Below are positions 1 through 13,388 of a stretch of DNA of 64,000 bases, piece after piece; position 1 is the first letter of the stretch, and every line of letters starts with the position of its first letter. Source of the stretch: Sphagnum compactum (Eukaryota > Bryophyta > Sphagnopsida > Sphagnales). The notes under the pieces were generated by a model. That model ran no database searches. It saw only the letters and a program-made list of their open reading frames with translations, and was not told where the DNA came from. The position numbers and the translations under genes are program-made. The DNA lies in the NCBI GenBank assembly GCA_965153455.1, contig OZ234496.1, forward strand, positions 10,687,863 through 10,751,862. Direction: 5' to 3'.

Positions 1-1270
1 TTGGTTAAATCGAGCTTCAAGACCACATCATACCAACAAACTATTTCCAATGATGGTTTAAGAGCAACAATGGATGATGAAATCAAATCCATTTACAAGA
101 ATGATGTTTGACAACTTACAAATCTCCCACCTAACCAACATGTTATCATGACAAAATGGATATATTATACTCAAACCGAAACCCATGCAAATGGTACACC
201 AACAAAGCTAAAGGCCTAACTTGTTACCAAAGGTTTTCAACAATGACAAGGTTAAAACTTTGAAGAGATTTATGCCCCAGTGGCTATGTACGACACTTTT
301 TAAACCCTATCTACCTTTTCATATTACAAAAACTCATCTAGATGTTAAAATATATAGTTTTTAATGGACATATTAAATATGTGTATATCTAGCAACCTTA
401 AGCTACATTGTTCAAGGTAAGGAATATAAAGTTTGCAAGCTTAAGAAGGTTTTGTATGGGCTCAAACATACAGTCACCTAGAGCATGGTGTGCCAACATT
501 GATGATCAAGTTTCTACATAAGGGTTTTAGTGGTCAATTGTAAACAATAATCTCTACTTTATTCATGCTACTATGGATGGGTAGCCATGCTTTTACTCTA
601 TGTTGATGACATTTATCTCACTAAGGATCATGCAAATAATAATATACTCCATTCAAACACAACTTCATATTAACTATGACATGGAAGATTTGGGGTTGTT
701 GACCCATTCATTTAGATAAGAATACAACCATTGACCTGATGGCTTCAACCTTACTCAATGAAGCTATGTTGCTCAAATCCTAATTGATTTTTTTTTAGTA
801 AATTGCAACCTTACATTTCTTTCGATGATAAAAAATAATTACATTTAAGCAAAGATATGGGAAAATCTTTAATAGATACCCATTTCTACCAACAAATAGT
901 TCAGAAGTTAATATTCTCTTGTAATTATGTCCTAACATTGTTTTTATTATTGGCAATGTTAATCAATTTAGTACACAACCTCAAAAGTCATGGATGTTGT
1001 AAAACACATTTATATGTGTGCAAGGCACTATTGAAATGGGCTTGTTCTATTGTAGAGGGGAGGAATGTGTTTTGTCTAGGTTTTTGGATGTAGATTGGGC
1101 TAAGCAAAAATGACATGAAATCAATAGTTCAAGCTACATTTTCTTTATGGACTCAACACCTATCACATGGCATAGTCACAAACAACTATGTGTTGTAGTT
1201 TCATCAATGAAAAGTGAATACATGGTGTTATCAAGTTGTATTAACTAAAAAAGGTGTTTGGGGTGAAAGT
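1..1270 (+). mobile_element. Decayed Ty1/Copia retrotransposon pol (RT-RNase H)
   Basis: Six-frame reading of the plus strand gives Copia reverse transcriptase and RNase H motifs in the expected order, broken by many stops and frameshifts. About 60-290 resembles the RT entry block: a run reading KWIYYTQTE, then LVTKGFQQ, then NFEEIYAPVA, each close to the family consensus. The catalytic YVDD box reads LYVDDIYLT at about 596-621. The RNase H end is at about 1149-1245 (DSTPITWHSHKQ, then SSMKSEYMVLSS). The element enters from the left edge of the window, so gag, protease and integrase lie outside. It cannot encode a working protein. No LTR was recognised in the following kilobase. Confidence 0.85.
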
Positions 1271-4200
1271 ACGATCAGGTGGTACCATAGGAACATCACA
1301 CCTTTAATTTTTCAAGACCCATCAAACTTTGGAAAAATATAGGAAACACATAAAGAAAGGTTTTTCATAAAAGTTTTTGTTGAATACATTACCTAGGTTG
1401 TATAGATTTTGAAATTTCAACAATCCAGAAAATATTTTGAAGTTTGTTGTTCCTATTCATTACATTCACACAAAGTTTTAGGAAAGTAATAGTGATTATG
1501 TTCCTTAAATTTTTTGGGTAGGAACATTTCTCAAACAAGGTTTGGGGTTTTTTTTTGTGGATATAATTTTCTAAGGTATTTCAAATGGTATTCTATTTGA
1601 TTTTTTATCGGGTAATTATTTGAATAGGTATAATTTAGTTATGAATTTCCAAAGTTTAAAAAATTGATTCTTAAAAGGGCCACATCGATAAAGAATACAA
1701 ATTTGTAACAATTTCCACCTTTTTTATTGTAATCAAGCCATATACTTTGGCATGTAATACATATACATGAGAAAATAATAACATCTAATTATGAATAAAT
1801 TTCAAGGAAAGGGCCCAAAAATATTATTTGGCCAATTTTTGTTCCTTGATTATCCTTTGAAGGTGTTCCTAGTGGGTCCACCCAATCATACTTTCACCAT
1901 TTGGTTATAAACATTATTGATGGAATTGAATATTTTCAAAAGAATAGAGCCCACTATCATCTTTTGCAATAATCAAAATGCCATTGATGAAAATCTTGTT
2001 TTCCATGCAACAATTAAGTGCATATAAGTCCATCATCATTCTATTAAAAAAGAATTATGAATGGTGTTTTGCAAATACTTTGCATATCACGCATGTTCAT
2101 TTAAAAAATTAAGTTGCTAACATTAGCCGTTCGGCCATACATTATTTCACGAGTTTCAAAATGGGCTTGGACTCATAGGCATAAATGATTTCAACAACAA
2201 AGTCTAAGTTACAAGCCACAAACAACCTACCAATGTCTGAGCAATGTCTATAATTTTGATTTCACCAAAAGACTCTTCATGCAACAATTTATGAATTTGG
2301 ATTTCCTTTCTAGGAGTTATTGTTTTTTTTTCTCCATGTAGCAACCATTAATACTACACCTTGGCAACTTGCCACATGTTGGGGTAAAACACATTACATG
2401 GGGGGCCAACTTTGGCACTTTGATGACATGTATCAAAAGTATACACCTCCACAATGTGTTGCATTTAATTTTGGGTTTCATTTTGTGTGTGTCAAGGTTT
2501 GTATTTTTATTTTCACGAAGTTAAAGCTATTTAATAATTTTTGAAATAAATAAATAAAATTAAAGATAAAATTAAATGAATGATAAGTATATTTATGGTA
2601 CATGTTTGTAATAAAGCTTGTTTCTTGTTTTAAACTACGCTTGCTTTTTGTTTGAATTAATCAACCAACAAATGTTTGAAACAAAAATTTAAAAAATGGT
2701 CGACCTCACATTTTAACATGGTTTAACTTGGTTTCTATTATTTATTGTAGCTAGATGGGAATGGCTGAAAAGCCATTCTTTCCATTGTTTTAACAAGTTT
2801 AATTGAATTTTAACCTCCTCTTTTAGGAGTGTTTTAGAAGAATATCAAGTGGCTTGAAAGTAGGAGCTTGGTTGACTTGCCCAACTACCTTCCCTAATCT
2901 TAAAAGGTAGGTAGGAAAGTTAATGAAATAAAAAAATTAGGGGAAAAATTAGTGATTTAAACTTGCACGGAGGTTCCCATTTTTCTAGGTTGGAGTTGGT
3001 TACTTAGATCAAGGATACATTGGACTATATTTTGGAAAAGAGAGGAATGTTTTTGTATGTTTTTTGGTACGGAGATTTAGTTTAACATTTAAGTAGCATT
3101 TAGTTTTGAAGGACTATAGTATACTATACTACTTTAGAATGTGTGTAATAAATTACACTTCAGTAACGTTGAAATAGTGGTATTCAACTACTATAACATA
3201 TTTCTAGTACCTTTACAATTTATGTGGGTGTGTGTGTAAATAAAACCTAAATAAGGGCTATAATAGTGGTAGCAAGTTATTGTAATGTTCCAATAGCTTT
3301 GTAAGATGTGGTTATGATGAAACATGTGCAAAAATAAGGTGATTTCTTGTGTATTATTTTTGCCATTGGAATGTTTATTACCTAGGGTCATACACAAGTT
3401 ATATTTGCTTTGTTAAGTAATGTTTAATCCTAGTAGAAAGGCCTTAGACAATCATTACTAAAATAGGTATAATGTTGGAATTAATTGCCAAGGACTATAA
3501 TAACAACTTATTGAAGGCGTAAATCCATCATAATAGTTTAGAATGGAATGTTATTTGTTCCAATAGTTTTTACGTATAGTAGTTTTGAATTTCATGAAGT
3601 TTGTGGTGTTAGAATTTTAAATATGCAACCTAGTTAAATTGTAATATCTAATTTGACAAGTCATATTTCCTAGTAGGACTTATTTGTTGTCTTTCGCATA
3701 AGTATTATATCTTAATGGAATCTTTGAAAAGAACTAAAAGTTTCTAACAATCTTTTTGTTAGTGGGCAAGTTAACCTAAAATTAATAGATTTAGAAGATA
3801 TCTTATAATTTTTTATTGCTAGTGGTAGCTGATAGTCATTTATTGTTCCCTAGTTACCTTGGTAGTAAAACTACTCAATTTAATGGTTTTAGAAGGTGGG
3901 GAAGTGGTATTACATTGCCACCTCATTTGAGTTAATGTATTTTCAATCATTTTGTTGTTATTTAGATACGAGGTTGTAAGCTTTGGGTAAACTACCTTAT
4001 GTTGGGTTGGAATTTGCAACAAGGTAAATGACCTTATGTAGCAATGGAAACATTGTTGTAGCCTTGTAGGGCAACAAGTGATACAGGATTGTCCTCTCCA
4101 AGGATAAGGTTTGAACCTTTACAAACATTATTATCATTAAACCCACATGTGTAGATTTCCTAACTCATGCATCTTCTACATGTGGTTTTGCAACATCAGA

Positions 4201-5214
4201 GGTAGCCCAACAAAGGAACAAAATTGTTGAAATCGCCACCTAGGCTCAATCATTTCCTCCCCCTAGCAATAAAAATCTTTAGTTGTCTACATAAACAAAT
4301 CAATGATTTCTTACAACTTTTTACCAACAATGTGTGGGGAATGAAAGGCCTTTGAAGGTCCCCTACTATTGGTTTTAACCTTTTACTTTAAACAAAAGGT
4401 TTCGATTGTGGTCCAAAAGTTCCAAGCCTCCACAATCTTAAGTTGGCTTGTAGTTGTGGGGTTGATTACCTCTCGAATTCCATCACTTGTGGAACTTTCA
4501 CCCATTACCACCTTATATTATTTACTCATGGCTAGTAGGTGAAGGACGTGTATAACTTACTAAAGGATGGTTTGTAACATATGTAGTAATAAGATCTATA
4601 ATTAATAGTTTTGTAGTGGTTATATAGTAAATAAGATTTGTATATTTAGATTTGTAGTTTATCGAAAGATAATTATTTGAATAGATTATAAATTAAAACA
4701 TGTATTACGATTTTTATTGGTCACAATTTTACTACTTAGATTTATTTGTCATTATTTTTGAACTTTGGAACATGAAGCTTATATAAGATTTGTTGTAAAG
4801 TTTTAGACATAACTTGAGTTTTAAGTTTTGAACATTAACAAGTTATTTTCTTTCAAAGTTTTGGCCAAAAGGATAAATTCATTTGAATTTTGATTTGCAC
4901 ATATTTGTATTTTGTTGTAAAAAGAATATGTGTTGCTACATATGAGAAAATGCAAAAATCAAATATGTTCAAAAACTAGGCTGGAAAAATCTAAATCCAT
5001 GCATATATAAGGTTTGTGGGAAGGAAGAATAAAGGAAAATACTCCTTTTTCCATTTGGCAATCGTCATGGGGGGCAACTTAGTCTTTGGTTGTAAACATT
5101 AATCAAATTTTCTAATTAAGTTATTTTGTCGTGCATTTTTAAACTATAGATTAAAAAAACTTATTTTTTACACTATAAATTTGAAATTTTGTGTAGGTTA
5201 TTGATATGGATTTG
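1271..5214. other. Gene-poor AT-rich intergenic DNA
   Basis: No open reading frame here resembles a known family, and the short ORFs have no coding character. The text is AT-rich with homopolymer A and T runs. I see no clear tandem repeat or terminal repeat. It may hold very old transposon debris beyond recognition by eye. Confidence 0.5.
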
Positions 5215-7034
5215 CACTACTACAAAAATGGGGTGCAGTTCACTAGCTTAAATCATTATGAGACTTTAAAAGTGAAATAAGTTCATTGCATTTTAACAAT
5301 TTCACCTTGGTTAAAGTTATTTCACTATAATATCATTATGTAAACATCATATTTCACTATTAGTTGACGTAATTCATTATTATAATTTATTATAGTAAAT
5401 AAGCTTATTTTTATGTTGTTTTAAATACCATATATATGTTATTTTATAATATACCCTATATTATTTTAGGTTATTTTAATTATTCTAACTTATACCCTAC
5501 GTTATTATAAGTTATTGTGGGTTATTATAAATTATTATACATTAAATTATTATATGTTATTCTACCTTAAGATATCTTAGCTAACTTATTATAGGCTTTT
5601 TAGTTTTTTAAATTAAATTATTCAACTAACCTTAGGCTATTTCATTTTAAATTCATATATGTTATTTCAAATTATACTTTAAGTTATTCAAGGTCATTCT
5701 ACTTTATGTTATTATAAGTTATTTTATCTTAAGTATAATAACATAATATAATCTAAACTATAATATAATGACCTAATGTCAAATAACCTAAAATAACCAA
5801 TAATAACCTATGATAATATAACCTATAATATCCAATAATAACTTATAATACGATAGTCATCAATAATTATAATATAACATAAAATAACCAACAATAATTT
5901 ATAATACAATAGCCACCAATAGAATAGCCATCAATAACCATTAATAAAATAGTCACTAATAACCATCAATAGTCACCAATAAAATAACCACCAATGGCCT
6001 ATAATAGAATAGCCACCGATAAAATAGCCACCAATAGCCATTAATAGAATAATCACCAATAGCCATATATTATAATTGATTGGAATTGTATAAAATAATT
6101 TAAAGTGAAATATTCTACAATAAACAAAAGTAACTTAACATGAAATAACCTACAATAATTTAGAATTGCTAATAATAACATAAGGTGAAATAACCTTCAA
6201 TAGCCAAAAGTAACCAACAATAACCTCAGATAATGGAAAATAGCTTAAGATGAAATAACTTAGAATAACCAAAATAAATTTATAATAACTACAAATAACT
6301 TAAAGTGAAATAATTTATAATAACAAAAAATAACGTAAAAAGCCAAAAATAACTTATAATAGCTGAAAATAATTTAATGTGAAATAGGCTAAAATAGCCT
6401 AAAATGACTTAAAATAATTAAAAATAGCCTAAGTTGAAATAACCAAAAATAACCAAAAGTAATTGAAAATAACAATAAATTACCATAAATAATGTAGGGT
6501 GAAATAATTTAGATTAATGAAAAGTAACCATATAATAGCTAAAAGTAGCCTAGCATAGGTAGTATTATTATATTAACAAAAATCTTATCCATTTATTAAA
6601 CATTAAAGAATGGTCATTGAAATATTATTGAATAGTGATATTCAAAAAAATTTTGTTCAAATAATTTTACACTTTCAAAAGGAAATAAATGTAGTTATGT
6701 ACATTATTGAAAGTTTTTAACAAGGAAATTTGAATCATTTCATTTGGACAGAATCTCAATAAGATATGAATTTTCAAAGTTTATATTAAATAATTTAAAT
6801 TTAATTGATTTTCGTGTTGTCTAGTTAATTAACCAACAAATGAATGGCTTGGTAAATTTGTATTTCACTTGAAAGTAACTTTGTTTCATTAAATATTAAT
6901 GAACCAATTCACTGTCCATAACAATTTGTCCTTGTTCATTAAAGGGTTGACTAGTTTCACCATGGTAAAAATGTCCAAATTCATTCAAAATCTAGTGAAA
7001 CCCAGAATGAACTAAAATACATTTTGGTGTAATG
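5215..7034. mobile_element. CACTA-like non-autonomous DNA transposon
   Basis: The left end is CACTACTACAAAAATG (5215-5230), close to the classic plant CACTA (En/Spm) terminus. The right end, read on the minus strand from 7034, is CATTACACCAAAATG and then shares a second block (AGTTCA) with the left end. The termini are therefore imperfect inverted repeats with one base lost. The triplet TTG lies directly outside both ends (5212-5214 and 7035-7037), matching the 3-bp target duplication of CACTA elements. The interior is about 1.8 kb with no transposase ORF, filled by a long AT-rich imperfect palindrome. I infer a non-autonomous derivative. The degenerate right end keeps this at moderate confidence. 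Confidence 0.55.
5430..6560. repeat. AT-rich imperfect inverted repeat of TTATT/AATAACC motifs
   Basis: From about 5430 to 5750 the plus strand repeats motifs such as TTATTTTAGGTTATTTT. From about 5750 to 6560 it repeats the reverse complement, such as AATAACCTAAAATAACC. The two halves could fold into a very long imperfect hairpin. Within each half the units are irregular, roughly 10-20 bp. This forms most of the body of the CACTA-like element. Confidence 0.7.
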
Positions 7035-10000
7035 TTGCTCTAACTTGTAAAATATTAAAATTTTGACTATTGGGAGGTTTAAAATCTCAAGAAATGTTGA
7101 TTTTAATTTCTATAATTTTGTAATAAGGTTTATGATGTTTCAAATTCTAAAAAAAAATGTACATAAACAAATAAATCAAATAACATATTAAGATTTATAA
7201 GGGCAAAAAGATAGTGCATCAAGATTGATACTTACTTGAATATTTACAAGAAAAATGAATGCCAATCAACCACATCAAGAAATTACAGTTAGATTGGAAA
7301 AATAAACAAAGAATGTATATGAAATTACAAATTAAAGGGCGTTGGCCAATCCAAAAAATTGATCTAAAGGTGTTAAAAATTGATTGAACCAATATGTGAA
7401 TGGGTGAAGTGGTTCACTTTTCGTGTCACAATGGTCATTTTTGTAGGGTGCATTGTGTTTAGATGCTTATGGTGAATTATACATAATTTTGAATTTATCA
7501 ATTAACAATTGGTTATACACTAACATGATGATTATGAACGACTTTGTAAATTTTTTTGAAAATAATGCATTCATTGTCAATATTGAACTTTTGAAGTTAA
7601 AAAAAATGGACTAGTTGGTTGATTAGATTGTTGAAAAACAGAAAATTCCTATTAAATTCCACTTCAAATTATTTGTAATGATTAAATATGCCTCGAAGAA
7701 TGAAAAAACATTAGGTGTGATTTTTTGCATAAAAACACCTTAACCTTGAATGGTAGTTATGGATTTTTGAAGGGTAGAAATTGGACCTTATTTTCAAAAC
7801 TTCTTTTGAAATGGATTTTTTTTGTTTCTCAATTTTTTTGTGCCTCATGAACATATTTTTAAAATATATACTTTGAGTTTCATTTGTGTGAACTTAAGTT
7901 ATGGGTTTTCCTTTTGGGATTTCTAAGTGGCATCCATTATAATAGATGATATCAACGACTTTTGATATAGGTTTTGACTTAAGTTTATAAGGTTTCATAA
8001 GTGGGTGAACATTTGATACTTTCAAATATTACTATATTAAATTTTAGAATTAACAATTGTGTCCATTTGACCACTTTTAAAAAACTTGATATGGATTAAG
8101 ACAAGATTGGAAACTCAAATCGAAAATGACAAGGTTAGATTGTCAATGGATCCAAACTAAACAATTTGAATACAGATTGGAGGAATTTCAACCTTTCATT
8201 ATGATTTGAGACCAAACCAAGATGAAAATGTAACGTTAAAGTGAGTAGAATGTGCAACGCAAAACAAACAAATAAATGGCTTAACAATCAACCATAGCCT
8301 CACCCCCTTGCCCAAACAAGAACGAATGTGGGCTTTAAATGCCAAGGAAATTAAATCATCCTCCAAGATAAACTTAAAGGATGTGTTGTGATAGATGTCC
8401 ATCAAAGATGCCTATAAACTTGGGGTGCTAATAACTGCTAAATTCTCAAAAGAAGGGTGTATTTCTTTAGCTATATAAACTAGTCATTTCTTTTAATCTT
8501 CTTTTGAAAAATAAAATTGAGTAGTTGGTTTTATTGATTACAATTTGGTTTTTATGGTAATGTGACATCATACAATTTTGAAAACAATACCTCCAAGATT
8601 ATATGTAGAAGTCAAATCATTAGGGTGCAAATATTAAATGGAAAGTATGAAGCACAAAATGCGACCACCAAAATCATTCAAACCAAATTTCAAATTTATT
8701 GCCATGTTCCATCTATTATGGCCTATCTGTTATAAACTCCCATCACACTATTTAATTAATGTAACTACATTACTTACATATATCATATAGTTATGTCTTT
8801 CTCACACCATAAGACAATGCCATTAATTACCATCTCTTTCAATTTTGTGCCAATTGGCTAGTTTAGAAATGGTAATGTAACCAACATTTTTTGATAATTA
8901 TAACAACTATTGTATCTTGTCCAAGTCAATTTCTTTAGGTTTTTGGTGTTCAAAACTACATAATGCAAATGAAATAGGGTTTTGGCATGCTTTACATCAT
9001 TTGCCTTATGTGTAAAAGTTATTTTTTCAATCCAACTTTCATCAAAGATTACATGATCATCCATTTTAGTTTGCTCAACCTTGTTGAAGATTTCCTCAAA
9101 CATGATATATATGTTTAAAGCAACATAATCCACCTCATTAGCTTGTTGATCATTCATGTGTATCTCTGAACTAGTTGATAGTTTTGTGGACAACTCAAGA
9201 ATCATGCCCTTTGGTGCCATAATGATAATCCTATATATTTACTTAGATGGTGTAGTTATGCCCACGATTCCACCTCCTCCTTGGAGCCTACTCCCTTGTT
9301 TCTATTATCTTCCGCATTTACAAAGCTAGTACAATGTTAATGGAAATATCAGTGTACATATAAAGTCCTACAACTATTAATTGTGTGTGTTGAAATGATG
9401 TTGTCACCAAACTTTTGACCAATTTAAATTAAATATGAAGAATTCAATTTGATGGCTATTGCATTCTTCCATGTGGCTTGCCCATTGGGTTTATGACATT
9501 ATCAATATATTGGGCTAAAGATTATATATACATTACTTGTGTCTATAATACCTTAATGCTAGAATTAGCATGGAAAATAGGTGATGTTAAAGCAACCATT
9601 CAAATAACATTTGGTGATTTATATGATTATTTTTAATGTTGGAAACAACACTGGTATAAAGTTATCAAATATATTTTTTCCTTCTATAACTTTTTCTTTT
9701 TTTTGAAACATAGCCTTCAATGATGTTTTTAAAAAAAGATTCATTAATATATTCAAAAGTAATGGGCAAATTGGTAAGTTTTAAATTCATGGCTTTTGGA
9801 ACATAAATGCATTTTAACTATTAGTATTTATAATTGTGGAATATGTAATTTTGAAAAACATACAAAATCCCAAAGTAACATCCATGGTAGATTGAAAACA
9901 CAATAAAGGGAACTAGGGGCACCAAGGTGAAAGTTTTTTTCCAAAGACTGCACATGACACATGTCATTGATGTATTGGTTTATAACCTAAAATTTTGGAT

Positions 10001-10984
10001 ACCCAGTTTAACATTGAATGTTAGATATAAATGTGTTTTGACTACAAATTCATTTTATATCACATATATTTTGCATTCATGCCTTTTATCACATAAATAT
10101 GAACAATTTTTTATTAATAACACATTTTCAAAAATCCATAATTTTCAAGGTCAAAAGCACATTTGAACCAAATGTGCTCAAATGGGTTATAAAAAAATCA
10201 TCACTTCAAGTCCTTTTGCCCTTCTAATCATCAATATTAAAAGCCTTCTCAAATTTTAAAAGGAATGGTGGACATTTTGTAGTAAAAAGGAAGTTCGAAA
10301 AAAATAAAGATTGTTCACTCTCAAGGTTTGAGTGCTTTGAGCATGTAAACTTTGCAATTAATGAAAAATATTCCAAAAACATTTATGACAATCCAAACTA
10401 TTATGTTCCCTTGTGATTTGTCAAATATACAAAAATGCAATTTTAAATAGTGTCCACTCACTTGGGTGTCTCCTTTGAATGTGTTTTTACTTGGTAACAA
10501 CTTCAATTCAACTTTTTTGAAAATATATATGTTTTAAAAGTTTAATTTTAAGGAAAGTAAAAAAGAAAAAAAACTACAAAAATGTTTCTATTTATGTTAT
10601 AGGTTTATAGACCACAAACCTACATTAAAAAAACACTTAGATTTTTTGTCAAAAGATGTTGTAAATTATTTTTTCATTGTTCAAGTGGATTTCAAAAACT
10701 AAAATAATTATTCATAGACCAAGTGTTAAACCTAAAAATGTATTATGATATTTATTAAAAAAATTCATATATTATACAAACTTTGAAATATTGAAAATGG
10801 GGTATTCAAGAAATTATAATTCAATGAAAAGATCCTGTCATTATTGTGGTGCCCTCATTTATGGGAATCATTTTAAAAATCCATTAAGTTTTTACTTTAT
10901 AATTCATGCATTTGATGCTTCCCATAAATATTTAATCAAAGTTCGCATTTCAATATATAGCTTAATCCAACCATTCTCACTGAT
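7035..10984. other. Gene-poor AT-rich intergenic DNA
   Basis: Nothing with recognisable homology was found in this stretch. One 120-codon ORF on the minus strand (8858-9220) is listed separately. The rest is AT-rich unique-looking sequence without clear tandem or inverted repeats. Confidence 0.5.
8858..9220 (-). CDS. Uncharacterised 120-aa ORF, doubtful
   Basis: This is an uninterrupted ATG-to-stop frame in AT-rich DNA. The product starts MAPKGMILEL and has a mixed acidic/basic, non-repetitive composition, with no signal peptide, membrane segment or motif I know. I see no promoter or splice context. In DNA this AT-rich a 120-codon ORF is longer than most chance frames here, but it could still be chance or a relic of a decayed element. 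I do not recognise it and assign no function. Confidence 0.2.
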   Translation of the reverse strand: MAPKGMILELSTKLSTSSEIHMNDQQANEVDYVALNIYIMFEEIFNKVEQTKMDDHVIFDESWIEKITFTHKANDVKHAKTLFHLHYVVLNTKNLKKLTWTRYNSCYNYQKMLVTLPFLN

Positions 10985-12765
10985 GCCTAATATATAGCTT
11001 GATCCAACCATTTCATGTTCATCTTCCAAATAGCCCCACCTTTCCTCTTTGAACCATTATCACTGATGCTTGAGATGAAATTATAGTTAGACCTTGAGCC
11101 ATCTCCATAAATCTTGTATTTTGATAGTTAGATGTTAGATAGTAAAGGTTGTTCCTTTAGTGTGGAATCATGTCTAGGCAAGCCAAGACTTTTTGCCCAT
11201 CATCTCAAAGATTGTCCCAAGAATAAATTAGATGTCATATTCTGGAAAAACTGTCCTCCACCGTAAATGTCTCCTTAACTTCATCCCAAAGTTATCTTTC
11301 ATAAAAAGGCATTAGTTGACCACAAATAGAGGACTTGCCCATTGCATTCTCTACCCTGTTAAAGTATCCAAAGAAAATCCACATGTAACCTTAAGGGAAT
11401 TCCTAAAGCATCTCCCTCCACAGTGTGCAACGCTCCTATGGATTGTTGGGGGCAAATGCATTAACTAATTCAATATCTCCTCGTGGAAGGTTCTCTAATC
11501 AAACCCAAATTAACCTCTCTAATTGAACCCAAACCACTTAGTTATTTTGAAAGAAACCAATATCATTAATTAAATTCTTCCATTTATTATGATTAAAAAT
11601 GCTAACTCTTCTTTCTACCAACTCCATCGGGAGCATTATCGTTATTTTAACCTATGGAAGCTTCACTAGTCTAATTTAAAGCCCATGGCCATAATTTAGA
11701 TTGAATTTTTTTAGCTAGGTCACCTTTAAGCTTATGTTCTTGAATCAAAAGGAAATGAATAGTTGGGCTACACTACTTGATATAATTCCTAACTATGGTT
11801 GTTGCATTCGGGTCATTGAGCCCTTGAACATTATAAGTTAGGATTTTAACTTTCATGGGTCAACATAGACAAAAATGAAACAACTAGAGTTTTATCCTTG
11901 TCTTAAAGGATAATTTTACTTGGAGCTTCTCCATGAGTCAAACAAATCCACGCTTGAATATGGAATGTTATCCTTAGTGGTAGGAATGCATATAATTTTT
12001 TGATAGCCCCAATCATCAATGTGGTTGCCTTGCCTTTATTAACTTCCATTAAAACACATAACTTTGGATTTAGGTTAACATGGTTGTTTTCATCAAACCC
12101 TAGCATAGTACCAACTTGTTTACTCGTGATGAGACTACAATTGGTCGATAATTGAAAGGTAACTTGTGAAGCAAAACCATGTGGGTGTTTTCATCCTCGA
12201 TGGGTTGTTTGGATCAAATCCGGGAATCCATTCATGGTAGATGCACATTCCCCAATCTCCCTTGTGGAAAGTAAAAATGAGGACCTTTTTAATTGGTAAT
12301 GGGCCATTCGTTTTGAACATGCAAAACCCCTTTAGACAAGTCCATTTTCAAGGAGATATTTCTTGTTTGGACGTTTTGATTGACATCCACAACCCAATCA
12401 ATAATATTAGGGTGGGGTTTGGATCTTATAAACTTCATAATGACATAATGGTTGTGGTAAAACTTAGCCTCTTTTATCACAACCTCCCTGCCAACATTTG
12501 AAACATCACATTCATGAATGAAAAGGTTGTGATAATTACGAATGTAACTTGGAAAAATGATCTTGCCTTTAATTGGTTGAAATGGGTCAAGGCCGAATGT
12601 TTATCTTGAAATGTTATTTTCAAATATTTTGGTGTAAAGCATGTTAATCTTCATTGGTTGCTGCACTTACTTTGACACATAAGATAGGCCCCTAATTACC
12701 TTCGCAACTTTGTGTTTTGGTGTGGAAACCTTAACTGCTTCTGCATATGACCCAAAGCCATCCAT
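10985..12765 (-). mobile_element. 5' half of a decayed plant LINE (ORF1 plus endonuclease)
   Basis: Read on the minus strand, ORF1 starts at an ATG at 12765 with MDGFGSYAEAVK, a start typical of the plant LINE nucleic-acid-binding ORF1. It continues, with frameshifts, to about 11880. The endonuclease ORF starts at 11856 (MKVKILTYNVQGLNDPN) and keeps EN blocks: LLIQEHKL, then APNNP followed by ERCTLWREML, then GYMWIF followed by FNRVENAM. The expected GDFN metal-binding box reads GYFN, and there are many stops. No reverse transcriptase follows downstream (below 10985), although LINEs normally lose their 5' end rather than the 3' end. It is clearly non-functional. Confidence 0.75.
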
Positions 12766-13388
12766 ACTAGAAAAACACCAAGGTCACAAGACAAGAAAAA
12801 ACAACAAAAATAAAAAAAGATTTTTGAAACCACCCTTTTATAAAATGAAAAGTAGAATAAAATAAAATCTAAGAAACAACCAAGAGACTTGACAAAGTGA
12901 GGCCTACAAATAAAAAACTTAAAATTTCAACCTTGAAATGTGAAACATCCCAAGAGCTTGTGGGAATTATTGAAAAAAAAACCAGCACTCCTCTCAAAAA
13001 GCCACTTCAACAATCTTCCAAACCACTAGAAGAAAACCTAAAAAAACAATTCAAAACACTTTAGAAATAACTTGCCTACAACAACCTCAAGAGCTAGCAA
13101 AGAAACATGGAACTATAGTGCAAAAATCTTAATAACCTAAGAATAAAATTAATGTAAACAAACATTAAGCACGGAGACGATGACGCTTTCACAAATTTCG
13201 AGTAAAACGTTGCAAGCCTCAGCAAAAATATCCTTCAATTGGAGCGCCGTCATCTCCCCAATACCATTTGTATGGTATTTAGGGTGCCAGAATAGGGTGC
13301 TAGAATAGTGTAATTTTTAACTAAATAAGGTGCCAGAATTGGATTATTTGAAGCACGCCATCGCCAACTGCGCGAATGCTGCTGCACT
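12766..13388. other. Intergenic; possible LINE 5' UTR then GC-richer DNA
   Basis: The part up to about 13150 is A-rich on the plus strand and lies upstream of the minus-strand LINE ORF1, so it may be the LINE 5' UTR. From about 13160 the composition becomes visibly richer in CpG, marking the edge of the 13.2-14.0 kb island. No gene was recognised. Confidence 0.4.

Noticed and set aside
4060-4130. B-box-like GGTTCAAACC on the minus strand
   Set aside because: No convincing A box at the right distance, no tail and no target duplication, so no SINE or tRNA call.
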